52,620 bases of DNA from an uncultured Bacteroidota bacterium (GCA_902774395.1 CACYIK010000012.1:1-52620); one strand, 5' to 3'; shown: positions 41,059-49,634, counted from the stretch's first letter. Notes: a model not told the origin generated them from the sequence alone. Numbers and translations are program-made.

Positions 41059-42493
41059 GGAGACCATCGTGGCAATCTCCACACCCCACGGGGTGGGAGG
41101 CATCGCCGTTGCTCGTCTCTCGGGCCCCGACGCATTGTCTATTGCCGAAAAACACCTTTCACCTCTCACCTCACACCTCTCACCTCGCCACGCCACCTAT
41201 TGTACATTCTTCAGCTCCTCCCCTGAGACAGGGGAGGGGGACCGCCGCAAAGCGGTGGGGGAGGGGTATGACAATACCATACCTCTCGACGACGTCGTCG
41301 CGGTATACTTTCCGAAGGGCTATACAGGCGAACCTACGGTGGAGATTTCCTGTCATGGCTCACTCTATGTGCAGCAGGCGCTGCTGCAGGCCCTCGTCGA
41401 CGACGGGGCACGTCTGGCGGAGCCTGGCGAGTTCACCCAACGTGCTTTCCTCAACGGTCGTCTCGACCTCTCACAGGCCGAGGCTGTGGCCGACCTCATC
41501 GACTCCGTTACCCCGGCACAGCACCGGCTGGCCGTCAGCCAGCTGCGTGGCGGATACGCGCAGAACCTCAAAGACCTGCGTCAGCAGCTCCTTGACCTTA
41601 CCTCGCTCCTCGAACTCGAACTGGACTTCTCTCAGGAGGATGTCGAGTTCGCCGACCGTACTCAGTTGCGCAACCTCCTCTCCTCACTCCTCACTCAGCT
41701 CTCTACACTCATCGCCTCATTCAAGATGGGCAATGCCCTCAAGAGGGGTGTTCCAGTGGCTATCATCGGGTCTCCCAACGCAGGCAAGTCCTCGCTGCTC
41801 AACGCCTTGCTGGGCGACGACCGCGCCATCGTCAGCGATGTCCCTGGCACCACACGCGACACCATCGAAGAACTCTTCGTCCTCGACGGTGTCACTTTCC
41901 GCTTTATCGACACGGCGGGGCTGCGTCACAGCGACGATATTGTCGAGGCCATGGGTATCGAGCGCAGCCGTAAGGCTATCGCCGACGCACACCTCGTCAT
42001 CTTCGTCCACGACGTCACTACCCTTTGGCACGAACCAGCCCTCGACCTCTCCGACAAGAAAGTGCTTGTCGTCCTCAACAAATCCGACCTACCCACACAC
42101 TCATCACTCATCACTCCTCACTCATCACTCATCACTCCTCACTCCTCACTCCTCACTCCTCACTCCTCACTCCTCACTCCTCACTCAATCCCCCTCTCCG
42201 CCAAGACCGGCAAAGGCCTCGACGCCCTCCGAACCGCTATGGTGGAGGCCGTAAAGTCCGACATGCCGCAAGACGACAGCATTCTCCTTACCAATGCCCG
42301 CCATTACGAGGCGATGTGTCGAGTGAAGGAGGCTTTGTTACATGTCAGCGAGGGTCTCGACGGCGGCATGCCGTCCGACCTCGTGGCTGTCGACCTGCGC
42401 GACGCCCTCTACCACCTCGGCACCATCACCGGCGAGGTCTCCTCCGACGAGGTCCTGGGCAACATATTCTCCCGATTCTGCATCGGGAAATGA
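41048..42493 (+). CDS. mnmE: tRNA modification GTPase MnmE (TrmE)
   Basis: A 481-residue GTPase that, with MnmG, adds (carboxymethyl)aminomethyl groups to wobble uridines. N-terminal folate-binding domain (ISTPHGVGGIAVARLSGPDA), helical part, G domain (GSPNAGKSSLLNALL, DTAGLRHSDD, NKSD) and the C-terminal FCIGK with its catalytic Cys. The start is ATG 41048, inside the end of the previous gene. It carries three in-frame repeat elements: HLSPLTSHL (36-44), a GC-rich palindrome (about 57-74, SSPETGEGDRRKAVGEG) and a long HSSLITP heptapeptide repeat (about 347-380) just after the NKSD motif, before PLSAKTGKG. This makes the protein 20-70 residues longer in those loops than usual. Confidence 0.93.
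   Translation: MRTKETIVAISTPHGVGGIAVARLSGPDALSIAEKHLSPLTSHLSPRHATYCTFFSSSPETGEGDRRKAVGEGYDNTIPLDDVVAVYFPKGYTGEPTVEISCHGSLYVQQALLQALVDDGARLAEPGEFTQRAFLNGRLDLSQAEAVADLIDSVTPAQHRLAVSQLRGGYAQNLKDLRQQLLDLTSLLELELDFSQEDVEFADRTQLRNLLSSLLTQLSTLIASFKMGNALKRGVPVAIIGSPNAGKSSLLNALLGDDRAIVSDVPGTTRDTIEELFVLDGVTFRFIDTAGLRHSDDIVEAMGIERSRKAIADAHLVIFVHDVTTLWHEPALDLSDKKVLVVLNKSDLPTHSSLITPHSSLITPHSSLLTPHSSLLTPHSIPLSAKTGKGLDALRTAMVEAVKSDMPQDDSILLTNARHYEAMCRVKEALLHVSEGLDGGMPSDLVAVDLRDALYHLGTITGEVSSDEVLGNIFSRFCIGK
41153..41187 (+). repeat. In-frame CTCACCT heptamer element in mnmE
   Basis: Shares 20 identical bases (CACCTTTCACCTCTCACCTC) with murB 26856-26875, in the same reading phase, giving HLSPLTSHL in both proteins. 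Confidence 0.88.
41215..41266 (+). repeat. In-frame GC-rich double palindrome in mnmE
   Basis: CTCCCCTGAGACAGGGGAG hairpin followed by ACCGCCGCAAAGCGGT hairpin. The first 23 bases from CTCCTCCCC are identical at 52077-52099, and the second hairpin has a related form there (ATCCGCCAAAGGCGGA). Confidence 0.9.
42096..42187 (+). repeat. In-frame TCATCAC/TCCTCAC heptamer array in mnmE
   Basis: About 13 units of TCATCAC or TCCTCAC. Three units make 21 bp, so the peptide repeats every seven residues (HSSLITP, HSSLLTP). The same heptamer fills the gaps before rimM and after the OmpA-like gene. Confidence 0.92.
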
Positions 42494-42559
42494 AAAAGGA
42501 TGTTAATAAATGAGACAAAAACGGCCCTGCTCTGTCTATAGAGAAAAAGTTATAAAAAA

Positions 42560-43990
42560 ATGAAACGCACACACGCAATCTCTAATTCTCGTTTTTCTAT
42601 TCTGCTGATGCTCCTCATGCTCCCCATGGTCTCTTTCGGAGCCAAGAAGGATTATAAGATTACCTTCGTCGTCGACGGCTGCAAGGACTCGGTGGTCTAC
42701 ATGGGTTTCTATCTGGCCCAGAACCGTTACTACTGCGATACCGCCTACAACAACGGCAAAGGTAAGTTCGTCTTCGAGGGTAATAAGGAGCTTAAGCCCG
42801 GCCTGTATTATCTTACCAACAACGTCGACCGCTATGTGGAGTTCGTCGTCTATCACGAGAAACAACGCTTCACGCTGCACACCTCGCAGGACAACTGGAA
42901 GCTCGGCATGACGGTCAAGGACTCGAAGGAGAACGAGGTGTTCTTCAACTTCCACCGCGCCGAAGAGACCTTCTATCAGGCAATGGACGAGGCACATCGC
43001 ACTGTCGACTCGGCAGAGTTCGTCACCGTGCTCCGTCCCCGCTATATCCAACAGCTCGATAGTCTGCGCATGAGCTACATCAACAAGTATCCCGACTATA
43101 TGATCTCGAAGATGATGCTGGCCACCAAGGAGGTTACCGTGCCTAAGGAACATCCCGACGGTACCGCCTTGAGCGACCGCGAGCGTTTCGACTTGTTCAT
43201 GCAGCACTACTTCGACAATGTGCCTCTCGACGACCCCTTCATCATCCGCACCCCCAAGGAGGTCTTCTACCAGCGTGTGATGGATTATGTCGACCGCTAC
43301 ATGAAAGGGATGCCGCCCGACATGATTTGCCCGTTGCTCGACAGCCTCATCGACCGCGCCGAACCTGCCCCGGAGGTCTACCGCTGGCTGATGCTTAACC
43401 TCACCGAACATTTCCTCCAGAGCCGCATCATGGTCTACGACGAGGTCTACGTGCATCTCGTCCAGCGCTATTTCGCCACCGGCAAGGTGGAGGGCCTCGC
43501 ACCGTCGGTGATCGACGAGCAGATCGAGCGCGCCAACAAGTGGGAGCGTATCCTCGTCGGCAAGGTGGCTCCCGAGCTCGTCCTTTTCGACACCACCCAC
43601 CGGGCCGCTTCGCTGCACCACATGCCGGGCGACTACACGCTGCTCCTCTTCTGGAGCCCCACCTGCGGCCACTGCCGCGAGATCATCCCCGCGGTCTATG
43701 AGGTCTATAAGCAATACACCGAATCGCTTAAGGTCAGCGCTTTCGCTATCCTTACCGAGCCCGACGAGCATACCGTCGGCAAATGGAAGAGTTTCCTCAA
43801 AGAGCACGGCATGACAGACCCGCGCTGGGTGAACCTCAACGGCGGCGAGGCCAATGTCGACTGGCGCGAGGTGTACGACATCACCACGACGCCCCAGATA
43901 TTCCTTATCGACAATGCCAACCACAAGATACTCGCCAAGAAACTCAATGCCGAGTTGCTGGAGACTATCTTCAAGACGATGAAAAAATAA
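42560..43990 (+). CDS. Exported thioredoxin-fold protein (TlpA-like, DUF5106 type)
   Basis: A 476-residue protein with a signal peptide (residues 1-27, ending MVSFG). The N-terminal part is a DUF4369-like strand-rich domain (YKITFVVDGCKDSVVYMG, GLYYLTNNVDRYVEF). The middle is helical, and the C-terminal thioredoxin domain has WSPTCGHCREI (C369, C372) and the cis-proline TTTPQIFLID. Such periplasmic or outer-membrane-facing proteins are common in Bacteroidales and probably act as disulfide reductases. The Dcp peptidase gene follows 15 bp later. Confidence 0.82.
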   Translation: MKRTHAISNSRFSILLMLLMLPMVSFGAKKDYKITFVVDGCKDSVVYMGFYLAQNRYYCDTAYNNGKGKFVFEGNKELKPGLYYLTNNVDRYVEFVVYHEKQRFTLHTSQDNWKLGMTVKDSKENEVFFNFHRAEETFYQAMDEAHRTVDSAEFVTVLRPRYIQQLDSLRMSYINKYPDYMISKMMLATKEVTVPKEHPDGTALSDRERFDLFMQHYFDNVPLDDPFIIRTPKEVFYQRVMDYVDRYMKGMPPDMICPLLDSLIDRAEPAPEVYRWLMLNLTEHFLQSRIMVYDEVYVHLVQRYFATGKVEGLAPSVIDEQIERANKWERILVGKVAPELVLFDTTHRAASLHHMPGDYTLLLFWSPTCGHCREIIPAVYEVYKQYTESLKVSAFAILTEPDEHTVGKWKSFLKEHGMTDPRWVNLNGGEANVDWREVYDITTTPQIFLIDNANHKILAKKLNAELLETIFKTMKK

Positions 43991-44005
43991 TCAATATATA
44001 ATATA

Positions 44006-46048
44006 ATGACAATGAAACGTACCATCCTGCTTGCCGCCACGGCCATGCTTGCCGTCGCAGGCTGCAAAAACAACACAGACATGGATTCCAACCTCAAAGA
44101 CAATCCCTTCCTCAGCGAATGGGGTACACCCTACAACATCCCCGACTTCTCGAAGATCAAGACCGAGCATTATATGCCCGCCTTCGAGGAGGGTATGCGT
44201 CAGCAGAAGGCCGAGATCGACGCCATCGTGAACAACACCGAGGCCCCGACCTTCGAGAACACTATCCTGGCTTACGAGTACAGCGGTCAGTTGCTCAAGG
44301 AAGTCAGCGCCATCTTCTTCAACCTCTCCGAGTGTGAGAACAGCAAGGAGATGGAGGCCATCGAAGAGAAGGTGACGCCGCTCCTCTCCGCCCACGGCGA
44401 CGACATCGCCCTCAACGCCAAACTCTTCGCCCGCATCAAGGCCGTCTACGACCAGCGCGAGAGCCTTAACCTCAACTCCGAGCAGGCCCGCCTCCTCGAA
44501 GAGACCTACAAGGGCTTCGTCCGCAGCGGTGCCAACGTCCCCGAGGCACAGCAGGCCCGCTTCCGCGAGCTCAACGAGCAGATCGCCAACCTCACCATGC
44601 GCTTCGCCCAGAACGTGCTCAAGGCCACCAACGCCTATAGCAAGGAGCTGCCCGACGGCACCAAGGTCACCCTCGACATGCCCACCTGGGAGCCCTTCAT
44701 GCAGACCTGCGCCGACCGCAAGCTCCGCGAGGAGGTGTGGCACGCCTTCACCGACCGCTGCAAGAGCGGCGAGTTCGACAATACCAAGATCATCGACACC
44801 CTCGTGAACCTCCGCCTCGAGCGCGCCAACATCCTGGGCTTCCCCACCCATGCCGACTGGGTCCTCGACGACTGCCTGGCCAAGAACCCCGCCAACGTCT
44901 ACAAGTGCCTCCTCGACATCTGGAAACCCGCCCTCAAGGTGGCCAAGCAGGAGCGCGACCTCTATCAGAAGATGCTCGAGAAAGACGAGCCCGGTGCCAA
45001 GTTGCAGCCTTGGGATTGGCGCTACTATAGCGAGAAGCTCCGCGCCGAGAAGTACGCTCTCGACGATGCCGTCGTGCGCCCCTACTTCTGCCTCGACAGT
45101 GTACGCGAAGGCGCCTTCATGGTGGCCAACCGCCTCTACGGCATCACCTTCACCGAGCGCACCGACCTGCCTACCTACGACAAGGAGGCCCGCTGCTTCG
45201 AGGTGAAAGACGGCGACCGCACCATCGGTATCCTCTATATGGACTTCCATCCCCGCGCCTCCAAGCGCAGCGGCGCCTGGATGACCGAGTTCCGCGGCCA
45301 GTATCGTAACCAGAAGGGTGAGAATATCATCCCCATCATCCAGGTGGTCTGCAACTTCACCAAGCCTACGGCCGACAAGCCGTCGCTGCTGAACTTCGAC
45401 GAGAGCGAGACCCTCTTCCATGAGTTCGGCCATGCCCTCCACGGCCTCCTCTCCAACTGCACCTATCCCTCGCTGGCGGGCACCAGCGTGCCGCGCGACT
45501 TCGTCGAGCTGCCTTCGCAGGTCATGGAGAACTGGTGCCGTCACCCGCAGGTGATGAAGATGTATGCCAAGCACTACAAGACCGGCGAGGCTATCCCCGA
45601 CGAGCTCATCAAGAAGATTGAAGCTGCCGCCACCTACGGACAGGGCTTCATCACCACCGAACTCCTCGCCGCCTCGCTGCTCGATATGGACTATTACTCC
45701 ATCAAGGAGAAACAGGCTATCGACCCGCTGGCCTTCGAGGAACAGGCCATGAAGAAGATCGGCCTCATCCCCGAGATCATCAGCCGCTACCGCAGCCCCT
45801 ACTTCCAGCATATCTTCACCACGGGCTATGACGCTGGCTACTACAGCTACACCTGGACGGCTATCCTCGATGCTGACGCCTTCGAGGCTTTCGTCGAGAG
45901 TAAAGACCTCTTCAACCCCGAGCTCGCCAAGAAATTCCGCCACCTCCTCGAGAGCGGCAACACCGTCGAGCCTATGGAGCTCTACCGCGCCTTCCGCGGC
46001 AAAGACCCCAGCCCCAAGGCCCTGCTGAAACGCAAAGGAATGCTTTGA
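44006..46048 (+). CDS. dcp: Peptidyl-dipeptidase Dcp (M3 family), lipoprotein
   Basis: A 680-residue zinc peptidase that removes C-terminal dipeptides. Zinc motif HEFGH (472-476) with the third ligand in the following ELPSQVMENW. The N-terminus is a lipoprotein signal (LLAATAMLAVAGC, Cys about residue 20), so the enzyme is probably anchored in the envelope and acts in the periplasm. Conserved M3 stretches: FENTILAYEYSG, YFHPRASKRSGAW-like DFHPRASKRSGAWM, and FTTGYDAGYYSYTWTAILDADAF. ATG 44012 is an alternative start. The stop TGA lies at the edge of an AATTAAG palindrome. Confidence 0.93.
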   Translation: MTMKRTILLAATAMLAVAGCKNNTDMDSNLKDNPFLSEWGTPYNIPDFSKIKTEHYMPAFEEGMRQQKAEIDAIVNNTEAPTFENTILAYEYSGQLLKEVSAIFFNLSECENSKEMEAIEEKVTPLLSAHGDDIALNAKLFARIKAVYDQRESLNLNSEQARLLEETYKGFVRSGANVPEAQQARFRELNEQIANLTMRFAQNVLKATNAYSKELPDGTKVTLDMPTWEPFMQTCADRKLREEVWHAFTDRCKSGEFDNTKIIDTLVNLRLERANILGFPTHADWVLDDCLAKNPANVYKCLLDIWKPALKVAKQERDLYQKMLEKDEPGAKLQPWDWRYYSEKLRAEKYALDDAVVRPYFCLDSVREGAFMVANRLYGITFTERTDLPTYDKEARCFEVKDGDRTIGILYMDFHPRASKRSGAWMTEFRGQYRNQKGENIIPIIQVVCNFTKPTADKPSLLNFDESETLFHEFGHALHGLLSNCTYPSLAGTSVPRDFVELPSQVMENWCRHPQVMKMYAKHYKTGEAIPDELIKKIEAAATYGQGFITTELLAASLLDMDYYSIKEKQAIDPLAFEEQAMKKIGLIPEIISRYRSPYFQHIFTTGYDAGYYSYTWTAILDADAFEAFVESKDLFNPELAKKFRHLLESGNTVEPMELYRAFRGKDPSPKALLKRKGML

Positions 46049-46049
46049 A

Positions 46050-46140
46050 AATTAAAAATTAAGAATTAAGAATTAAGGCTGACGCACCACATCGGACGCG
46101 CCAGCCTTAATTCTTAATTCTTAATTTTTAATTCTTAATT
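46050..46140. repeat. Palindromic AATTAAG element with GGCTGACGC core, dcp-glmM
   Basis: Left arm AATTAAGAATTAAGAATTAAG, core GGCTGACGCACCACATCGG and GACGCGCCAGCC, right arm TTAATTCTTAATTCTTAATT. It fills the gap between convergent dcp and glmM and holds the glmM stop (TAA, 46137-46135). It probably acts as a two-way terminator. The GCTGACGCACCA word matches 2241-2252. Confidence 0.85.
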
Positions 46141-47526
46141 AATCTGCTGTATTACAGCAGCTGCAAGCTCGTTGGCGCGGGCCTCGGTGGCGGCCTCCGA
46201 GTAGATGCGGATGATGGGTTCGGTGTTGCTCTTGCGCAGGTGCACCCAGCCGTCGGCGAAGTCTATCTTCACACCGTCGATGGTGGTCACCTTCTCCACG
46301 CCGGCCATGCCGTTATAAAGCTTGGCGACTTTCGCCAGCAGGGCGTCGACATCCATGTCGGGCGTCAGGTCCTTGCGGTTCTTCGAGATGATGTATTCGG
46401 GATAGGTCTTGCGGAGTTCGCTGACCTTCATGCCGCGCTTGGCGAGCAGCGTGAGGAACAGCGCTACACCCACCAGGGCGTCGCGGCCGTAGTGCAGGGC
46501 GGGGTAGATGACACCTCCGTTGCCTTCGCCGCCGATGACGGCACCCGTCTGGCGCATCATTGTGGTGACGTTCACCTCACCCACGGCGGCGGCGTTGTAC
46601 TCGCAGCCGGCATAGCGGCGCGTCACATCGCGCAGGGCGCGGCTGCTGGAGAGGTTCGAGACGGTATTGCCGGGCGTGTGCTGCAGCACATAGTCGGCCA
46701 CGCTGACCAGCGTGTATTCCTCGCCGAACATCTCGCCGGTCTCGCAGACCAATGCCAGACGGTCGACGTCGGGGTCGACGACGATGCCCAGGTCGCAGTG
46801 GTTGTCGCGCACGCAGTCGCTGATCTGTGTGAGGTTCTGCGGGATGGGTTCGGGGTTATGGGCGAAATGGCCCGTGGGCTCGCAGTTGAGCTCCACGACA
46901 TCCTGAACGCCCAGGCGGCGCAGCAGGCGCGGGATGGCGAGGCCCCCGGTCGAGTTCACGGCGTCGACGGCAACCTTGAAGCCAGCCTTCTTGATGGCTT
47001 CGACATCCACCAGCTCCAGACCAAGCACACGCTCGATATGGCGGTCAATCCAGTCCTCCTCAACGGTCACTTGACCGAGGTCGTCGACTTCGGCATAGTT
47101 GACTTCGCCGCTGTCAGCGAGACGCAGCACCTCCTTGCCTTCGGCGTCGGAGATGAACTCGCCCTTGCTGTTCAGCAGCTTGAGGGCATTCCAGTGCTTG
47201 GGGTTATGGCTGGCGGTGATGATGATGCCGCCGTCGCAGTGGCCGTCGATGACGGTCATCTCGGTGGTCGGCGTGGTGCTCAGGCCGGTCTCCAGCACGT
47301 CGACACCCATGCCCTGCAGGGTGCCCACCACCAGACGGTCCACCATGGCACCGCTCAGACGCGCGTCGCGTCCCACGGCCAGTCTCAACCGACGGCTGGG
47401 GTTGGCTCCTTTGAGGAAAGTGGCAAAAGCGGAAGTGAACTTAACGACGTCGAGGGGGGTGAGACCCTCGCCTGCGGGTCCGCCGATGGTGCCACGGATT
47501 CCCGAGATAGATTTGATAAGAGACAT
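46135..47526 (-). CDS. glmM: Phosphoglucosamine mutase / phosphohexomutase
   Basis: A 463-residue alpha-D-phosphohexomutase. Active-site serine loop TASHNP (S106), metal loop DPDVDR (251-256), sugar loop GGEGNGG (332-338) and the phosphate loop RKSNTEPIIRIYSE near the C-terminus. The start SLIKSISGIRGTIGG is the form of the Bacteroidota proteins annotated as GlmM, which turn glucosamine 6-phosphate into the 1-phosphate for UDP-GlcNAc. A phosphomannomutase or phosphoglucomutase role cannot be excluded from sequence alone. The last residues (IN) and the stop fall in the AATTAAG repeat. Confidence 0.8.
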   Translation of the reverse strand: MSLIKSISGIRGTIGGPAGEGLTPLDVVKFTSAFATFLKGANPSRRLRLAVGRDARLSGAMVDRLVVGTLQGMGVDVLETGLSTTPTTEMTVIDGHCDGGIIITASHNPKHWNALKLLNSKGEFISDAEGKEVLRLADSGEVNYAEVDDLGQVTVEEDWIDRHIERVLGLELVDVEAIKKAGFKVAVDAVNSTGGLAIPRLLRRLGVQDVVELNCEPTGHFAHNPEPIPQNLTQISDCVRDNHCDLGIVVDPDVDRLALVCETGEMFGEEYTLVSVADYVLQHTPGNTVSNLSSSRALRDVTRRYAGCEYNAAAVGEVNVTTMMRQTGAVIGGEGNGGVIYPALHYGRDALVGVALFLTLLAKRGMKVSELRKTYPEYIISKNRKDLTPDMDVDALLAKVAKLYNGMAGVEKVTTIDGVKIDFADGWVHLRKSNTEPIIRIYSEAATEARANELAAAVIQQIN

Positions 47527-47680
47527 ATTATTCTTTTGTTTTAGTAATTTGTTTTACGCGCATTATTATGCGCTAACGAACAAAACCTTTATTTATTGTC
47601 CATGTCAAAAAATCTTTCATCCATCCTGCCCGCCGAAGCAGGTGTATTGAAAAAAAAATTACCAGTTTCAAAAAAAGTTG

Positions 47681-47688
47681 TATCTTTG
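47681..47688 (+). promoter_or_regulatory. Promoter -7 box of rpsP
   Basis: TATCTTTG followed by CATTC, preceded by CAGTTTCAAAAAAAGTTG, 53 bases before the rpsP ATG. Confidence 0.75.
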
Positions 47689-47741
47689 CATTCTGTTAAT
47701 TCAATAACAATTATTAATAAACATTTAAAAACCAAACAATT

Positions 47742-48314
47742 ATGCCAGCAAGAATTAGACTTCAGCGTCATGGTAAAAAGAATCAGCCTTTCTACCACAT
47801 CGTTGTTGCGGATGGTCGTGCACCTCGAGATGGAAGATTTATCGAGAAGCTTGGCACCTACAATCCGTTGACCAACCCCGCCACCATCGACCTCAACTTC
47901 GACCGCGCCGTCGAATGGGTGAAGAATGGTGCCCAGCCCAGCGACACCGTGCGTCGCATCCTCAGCTATAAGGGCGTCCTGCTCCGTCGTCACCTCCAGA
48001 TTGGTGTCGAGAAGGGTGCCATCAGCCAGGAGACCGCCGATGTGCGTTTCAACGAGTGGCTGCAGGCCAAAGAGGCTAAGATAAACAGCAAGCGCAGCGA
48101 CATCGAGAATGACGCTCGCAATACCCGCAAGGCTCGTCTCGAGGCCGAGAAGAAAGCCAACGAGACCAAGGCTGCCGCCGTCGCCGCCAAGCGTCAGGCT
48201 GCCGCCGAGGCAGAAGCTGCCGCCAAGGCTGAGGCCGAGGCCGCTGCCGCCGCCGAGAACGAGAACGCCGAGGGCGAAGCCACCGCTGAGACCGAGGCTC
48301 CCGCCGAGGCTTAA
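47742..48314 (+). CDS. rpsP: 30S ribosomal protein S16 with long C-terminal extension
   Basis: A 190-residue protein. Residues 1-82 are the S16 fold ([58 protein letters not shown]). About 108 more residues follow: a charged helix ([20 protein letters not shown]) and then a low-complexity run of A and E with K, ending APAEA. Bacteroidota S16 proteins often have such tails, but their role is unknown. A hairpin repeat and a 120-bp heptamer array separate it from rimM, although the two are functionally linked. Confidence 0.95.
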   Translation: MPARIRLQRHGKKNQPFYHIVVADGRAPRDGRFIEKLGTYNPLTNPATIDLNFDRAVEWVKNGAQPSDTVRRILSYKGVLLRRHLQIGVEKGAISQETADVRFNEWLQAKEAKINSKRSDIENDARNTRKARLEAEKKANETKAAAVAAKRQAAAEAEAAAKAEAEAAAAAENENAEGEATAETEAPAEA

Positions 48315-48388
48315 TTTAATTAAGAATTAAGAATTAAAAATTAAGAATTAGGGCTGACGCAAAAATTTTGCGTCAGCCTTAATTATAA
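48312..48388 (+). terminator. AATTAAG repeat with perfect GGCTGACGCAAAA hairpin after rpsP
   Basis: Starts at the rpsP stop codon (TAA 48312-48314), with AATTAAG units, then stem GGCTGACGCAAAA / TTTTGCGTCAGCC (48352-48378) and TTAATTATAAAAG. It looks like a terminator or attenuator and shares its core with the elements at 2241, 29810 and 46079. Confidence 0.8.
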
Positions 48389-48396
48389 AAGTTTAA

Positions 48397-48515
48397 TTCA
48401 TCACTCATCACTTATCACTCATCATTCATCACTCATCACTCATCACTCATCACTCATCATTCATCACTTATCATTCATCACTCATCACTCATCACTCATC
48501 ATTCATCATTCATCA
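48397..48515 (+). repeat. About 17-copy TCATCAC heptamer array before rimM
   Basis: About 120 bp of TCATCAC, TCATCAT and TTATCAC units in one direction, ending two bases before the rimM ATG (CATCATTATG). Any rimM leader is made of the repeat; no GA-rich ribosome binding site is seen. There are no spacers, so it is not a CRISPR array. Confidence 0.95.
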
Positions 48516-48517
48516 TT

Positions 48518-49051
48518 ATGAATATAGAGGATTGTTTTTATCTGGGCAAGGTTACCAAGCCTTGGGGCGTGAAGGGGCAGCAGGTGCTGTTCCTCGACGT
48601 CGACAGCCCCGAGGAGTACGCCGAGCTCGACTCCGCTTTCGTGGAGGTCAAGGGCAAACTCGTGCCCTACTTCTTCCATATCGACCAACTCAACGGCAAC
48701 AAGGCCATCGTCACCTTCGAGGAGATTACCGTCGACCAGGCCGCCGCACTCTGCGGCCACGAGCTCTACCTGCCGCTCGACCTGCTGCCGAAACTCGAGG
48801 GCAACAAGTTCTACTTCCACGAAGTGGTGGGTTTCAAGGTGATAGACAGCGAGAAGGGCGACATTGGCACCCTCGAACAGGTGATAGACTACCCCGCCCA
48901 GCCGCTCTTCCAAGTGATGAAAAACGGCGTCGAGATACTCATCCCGGTCATCGACCAAGTCATCGACAAGGTCGACCGCGAACAAAAAACACTCTACATC
49001 ACGGCACCTAAAGGGTTGATTGATTTGTATCTTGACAATATCAACATGTGA
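48518..49051 (+). CDS. rimM: 16S rRNA processing protein RimM
   Basis: A 177-residue 30S assembly factor acting with S19 on the 16S 3' domain. The RimM N-terminal barrel has YLGKVTKPWGVKGQQVLFL, and the PRC-barrel part has HEVVGFKVIDSEKGDIGTLE and the conserved PAQPLFQV...LIPVI, ending GLIDLYL. Length is typical. The rpsP-rimM order is the usual one. The start ATG directly follows a long TCATCAC array, so expression may depend on the array's length or structure. Confidence 0.93.
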   Translation: MNIEDCFYLGKVTKPWGVKGQQVLFLDVDSPEEYAELDSAFVEVKGKLVPYFFHIDQLNGNKAIVTFEEITVDQAAALCGHELYLPLDLLPKLEGNKFYFHEVVGFKVIDSEKGDIGTLEQVIDYPAQPLFQVMKNGVEILIPVIDQVIDKVDREQKTLYITAPKGLIDLYLDNINM

Positions 49052-49089
49052 TGTTGATATGTTTTTCCCGCCAGTTCACGGAAAATACC

Positions 49090-49097
49090 TATTTTTG
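49090..49097 (+). promoter_or_regulatory. Promoter -7 box of the dksA-like gene
   Basis: TATTTTTG followed by CACGCAG, 24 bases before the ATG at 49122. Confidence 0.65.
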
Positions 49098-49121
49098 CAC
49101 GCAGAACTAATACGGAAAACA

Positions 49122-49523
49122 ATGAAAGCTAACGCTAAACCCCAGGAGAAGAACCGTTATTCGCCCGATGAATTACAGGAGTTCAAAGAGTTGATATTAG
49201 GTAAGATAGCCAAGGCTGAGAAGGATCTGGAACTGCTGCAGCAGGCTGTGGCCGGCAGCGAGAACGACGTCAGCGACACCGCCCCCACCTTCAAGACCCT
49301 CGAGGAAGGCAGCAACGTGCTCTTGAAAGAAGAGAACCAGAAACTCGCCGCCCGTCAGCAGAAGTTCATCCGCGACCTGCGCGCCGCTCTCATCCGCATC
49401 GAGAACGGCACCTACGGCATCTGCCAGGCCACCGGCAAGCTCATCCCCAAGGAGCGCCTCATGATTGTGCCCCATGCCACCATGACCGTCGAGGCCAAGG
49501 AGGCCAGCAAGAAACGCAAATAA
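49122..49523 (+). CDS. TraR/DksA family zinc-finger-like protein
   Basis: A 133-residue protein: a long N-terminal coiled-coil part (YSPDELQEFKELILGKIAKA) and a C-terminal globule TYGICQATGKLIPKERLMIV, PHATMTVEAKEASKK. This is the DksA/TraR C-terminal pattern, but only one of the four zinc cysteines is kept, as is usual for the Bacteroidota branch. It may bind the RNA polymerase secondary channel, as DksA does with ppGpp; that is inferred from the family. Start at 49122 is chosen since the -7 box TATTTTTG at 49090 excludes the longer frame. Confidence 0.85.
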   Translation: MKANAKPQEKNRYSPDELQEFKELILGKIAKAEKDLELLQQAVAGSENDVSDTAPTFKTLEEGSNVLLKEENQKLAARQQKFIRDLRAALIRIENGTYGICQATGKLIPKERLMIVPHATMTVEAKEASKKRK

Positions 49524-49567
49524 AGGATAACACATTCACAACTCAACATATAAACTTTGACAATGCC

Positions 49568-49605
49568 GAGTCCTCCCCGTTGCGACGGGGAGGACTCTTT
49601 TTTTT
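49568..49605 (+). terminator. Rho-independent terminator after the dksA-like gene
   Basis: Perfect 13-bp stem GAGTCCTCCCCGT / ACGGGGAGGACTC, loop TGCG, followed by T8. Confidence 0.95.
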
Positions 49606-49626
49606 GTCCGTATCTGGAAAAAAACG

Positions 49627-49634
49627 TATCTTTG
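49627..49634 (+). promoter_or_regulatory. Promoter -7 box of the OmpA-like gene
   Basis: TATCTTTG followed by CAGCAG, 21 bases before the ATG at 49656. It excludes a longer open frame that starts at 49557 inside the terminator. Confidence 0.78.

Noticed and set aside
48397..48515. Possible CRISPR array before rimM
   Set aside because: Units are 7 bp, directly adjacent and without unique spacers; no cas genes nearby. It is a heptamer tandem array.
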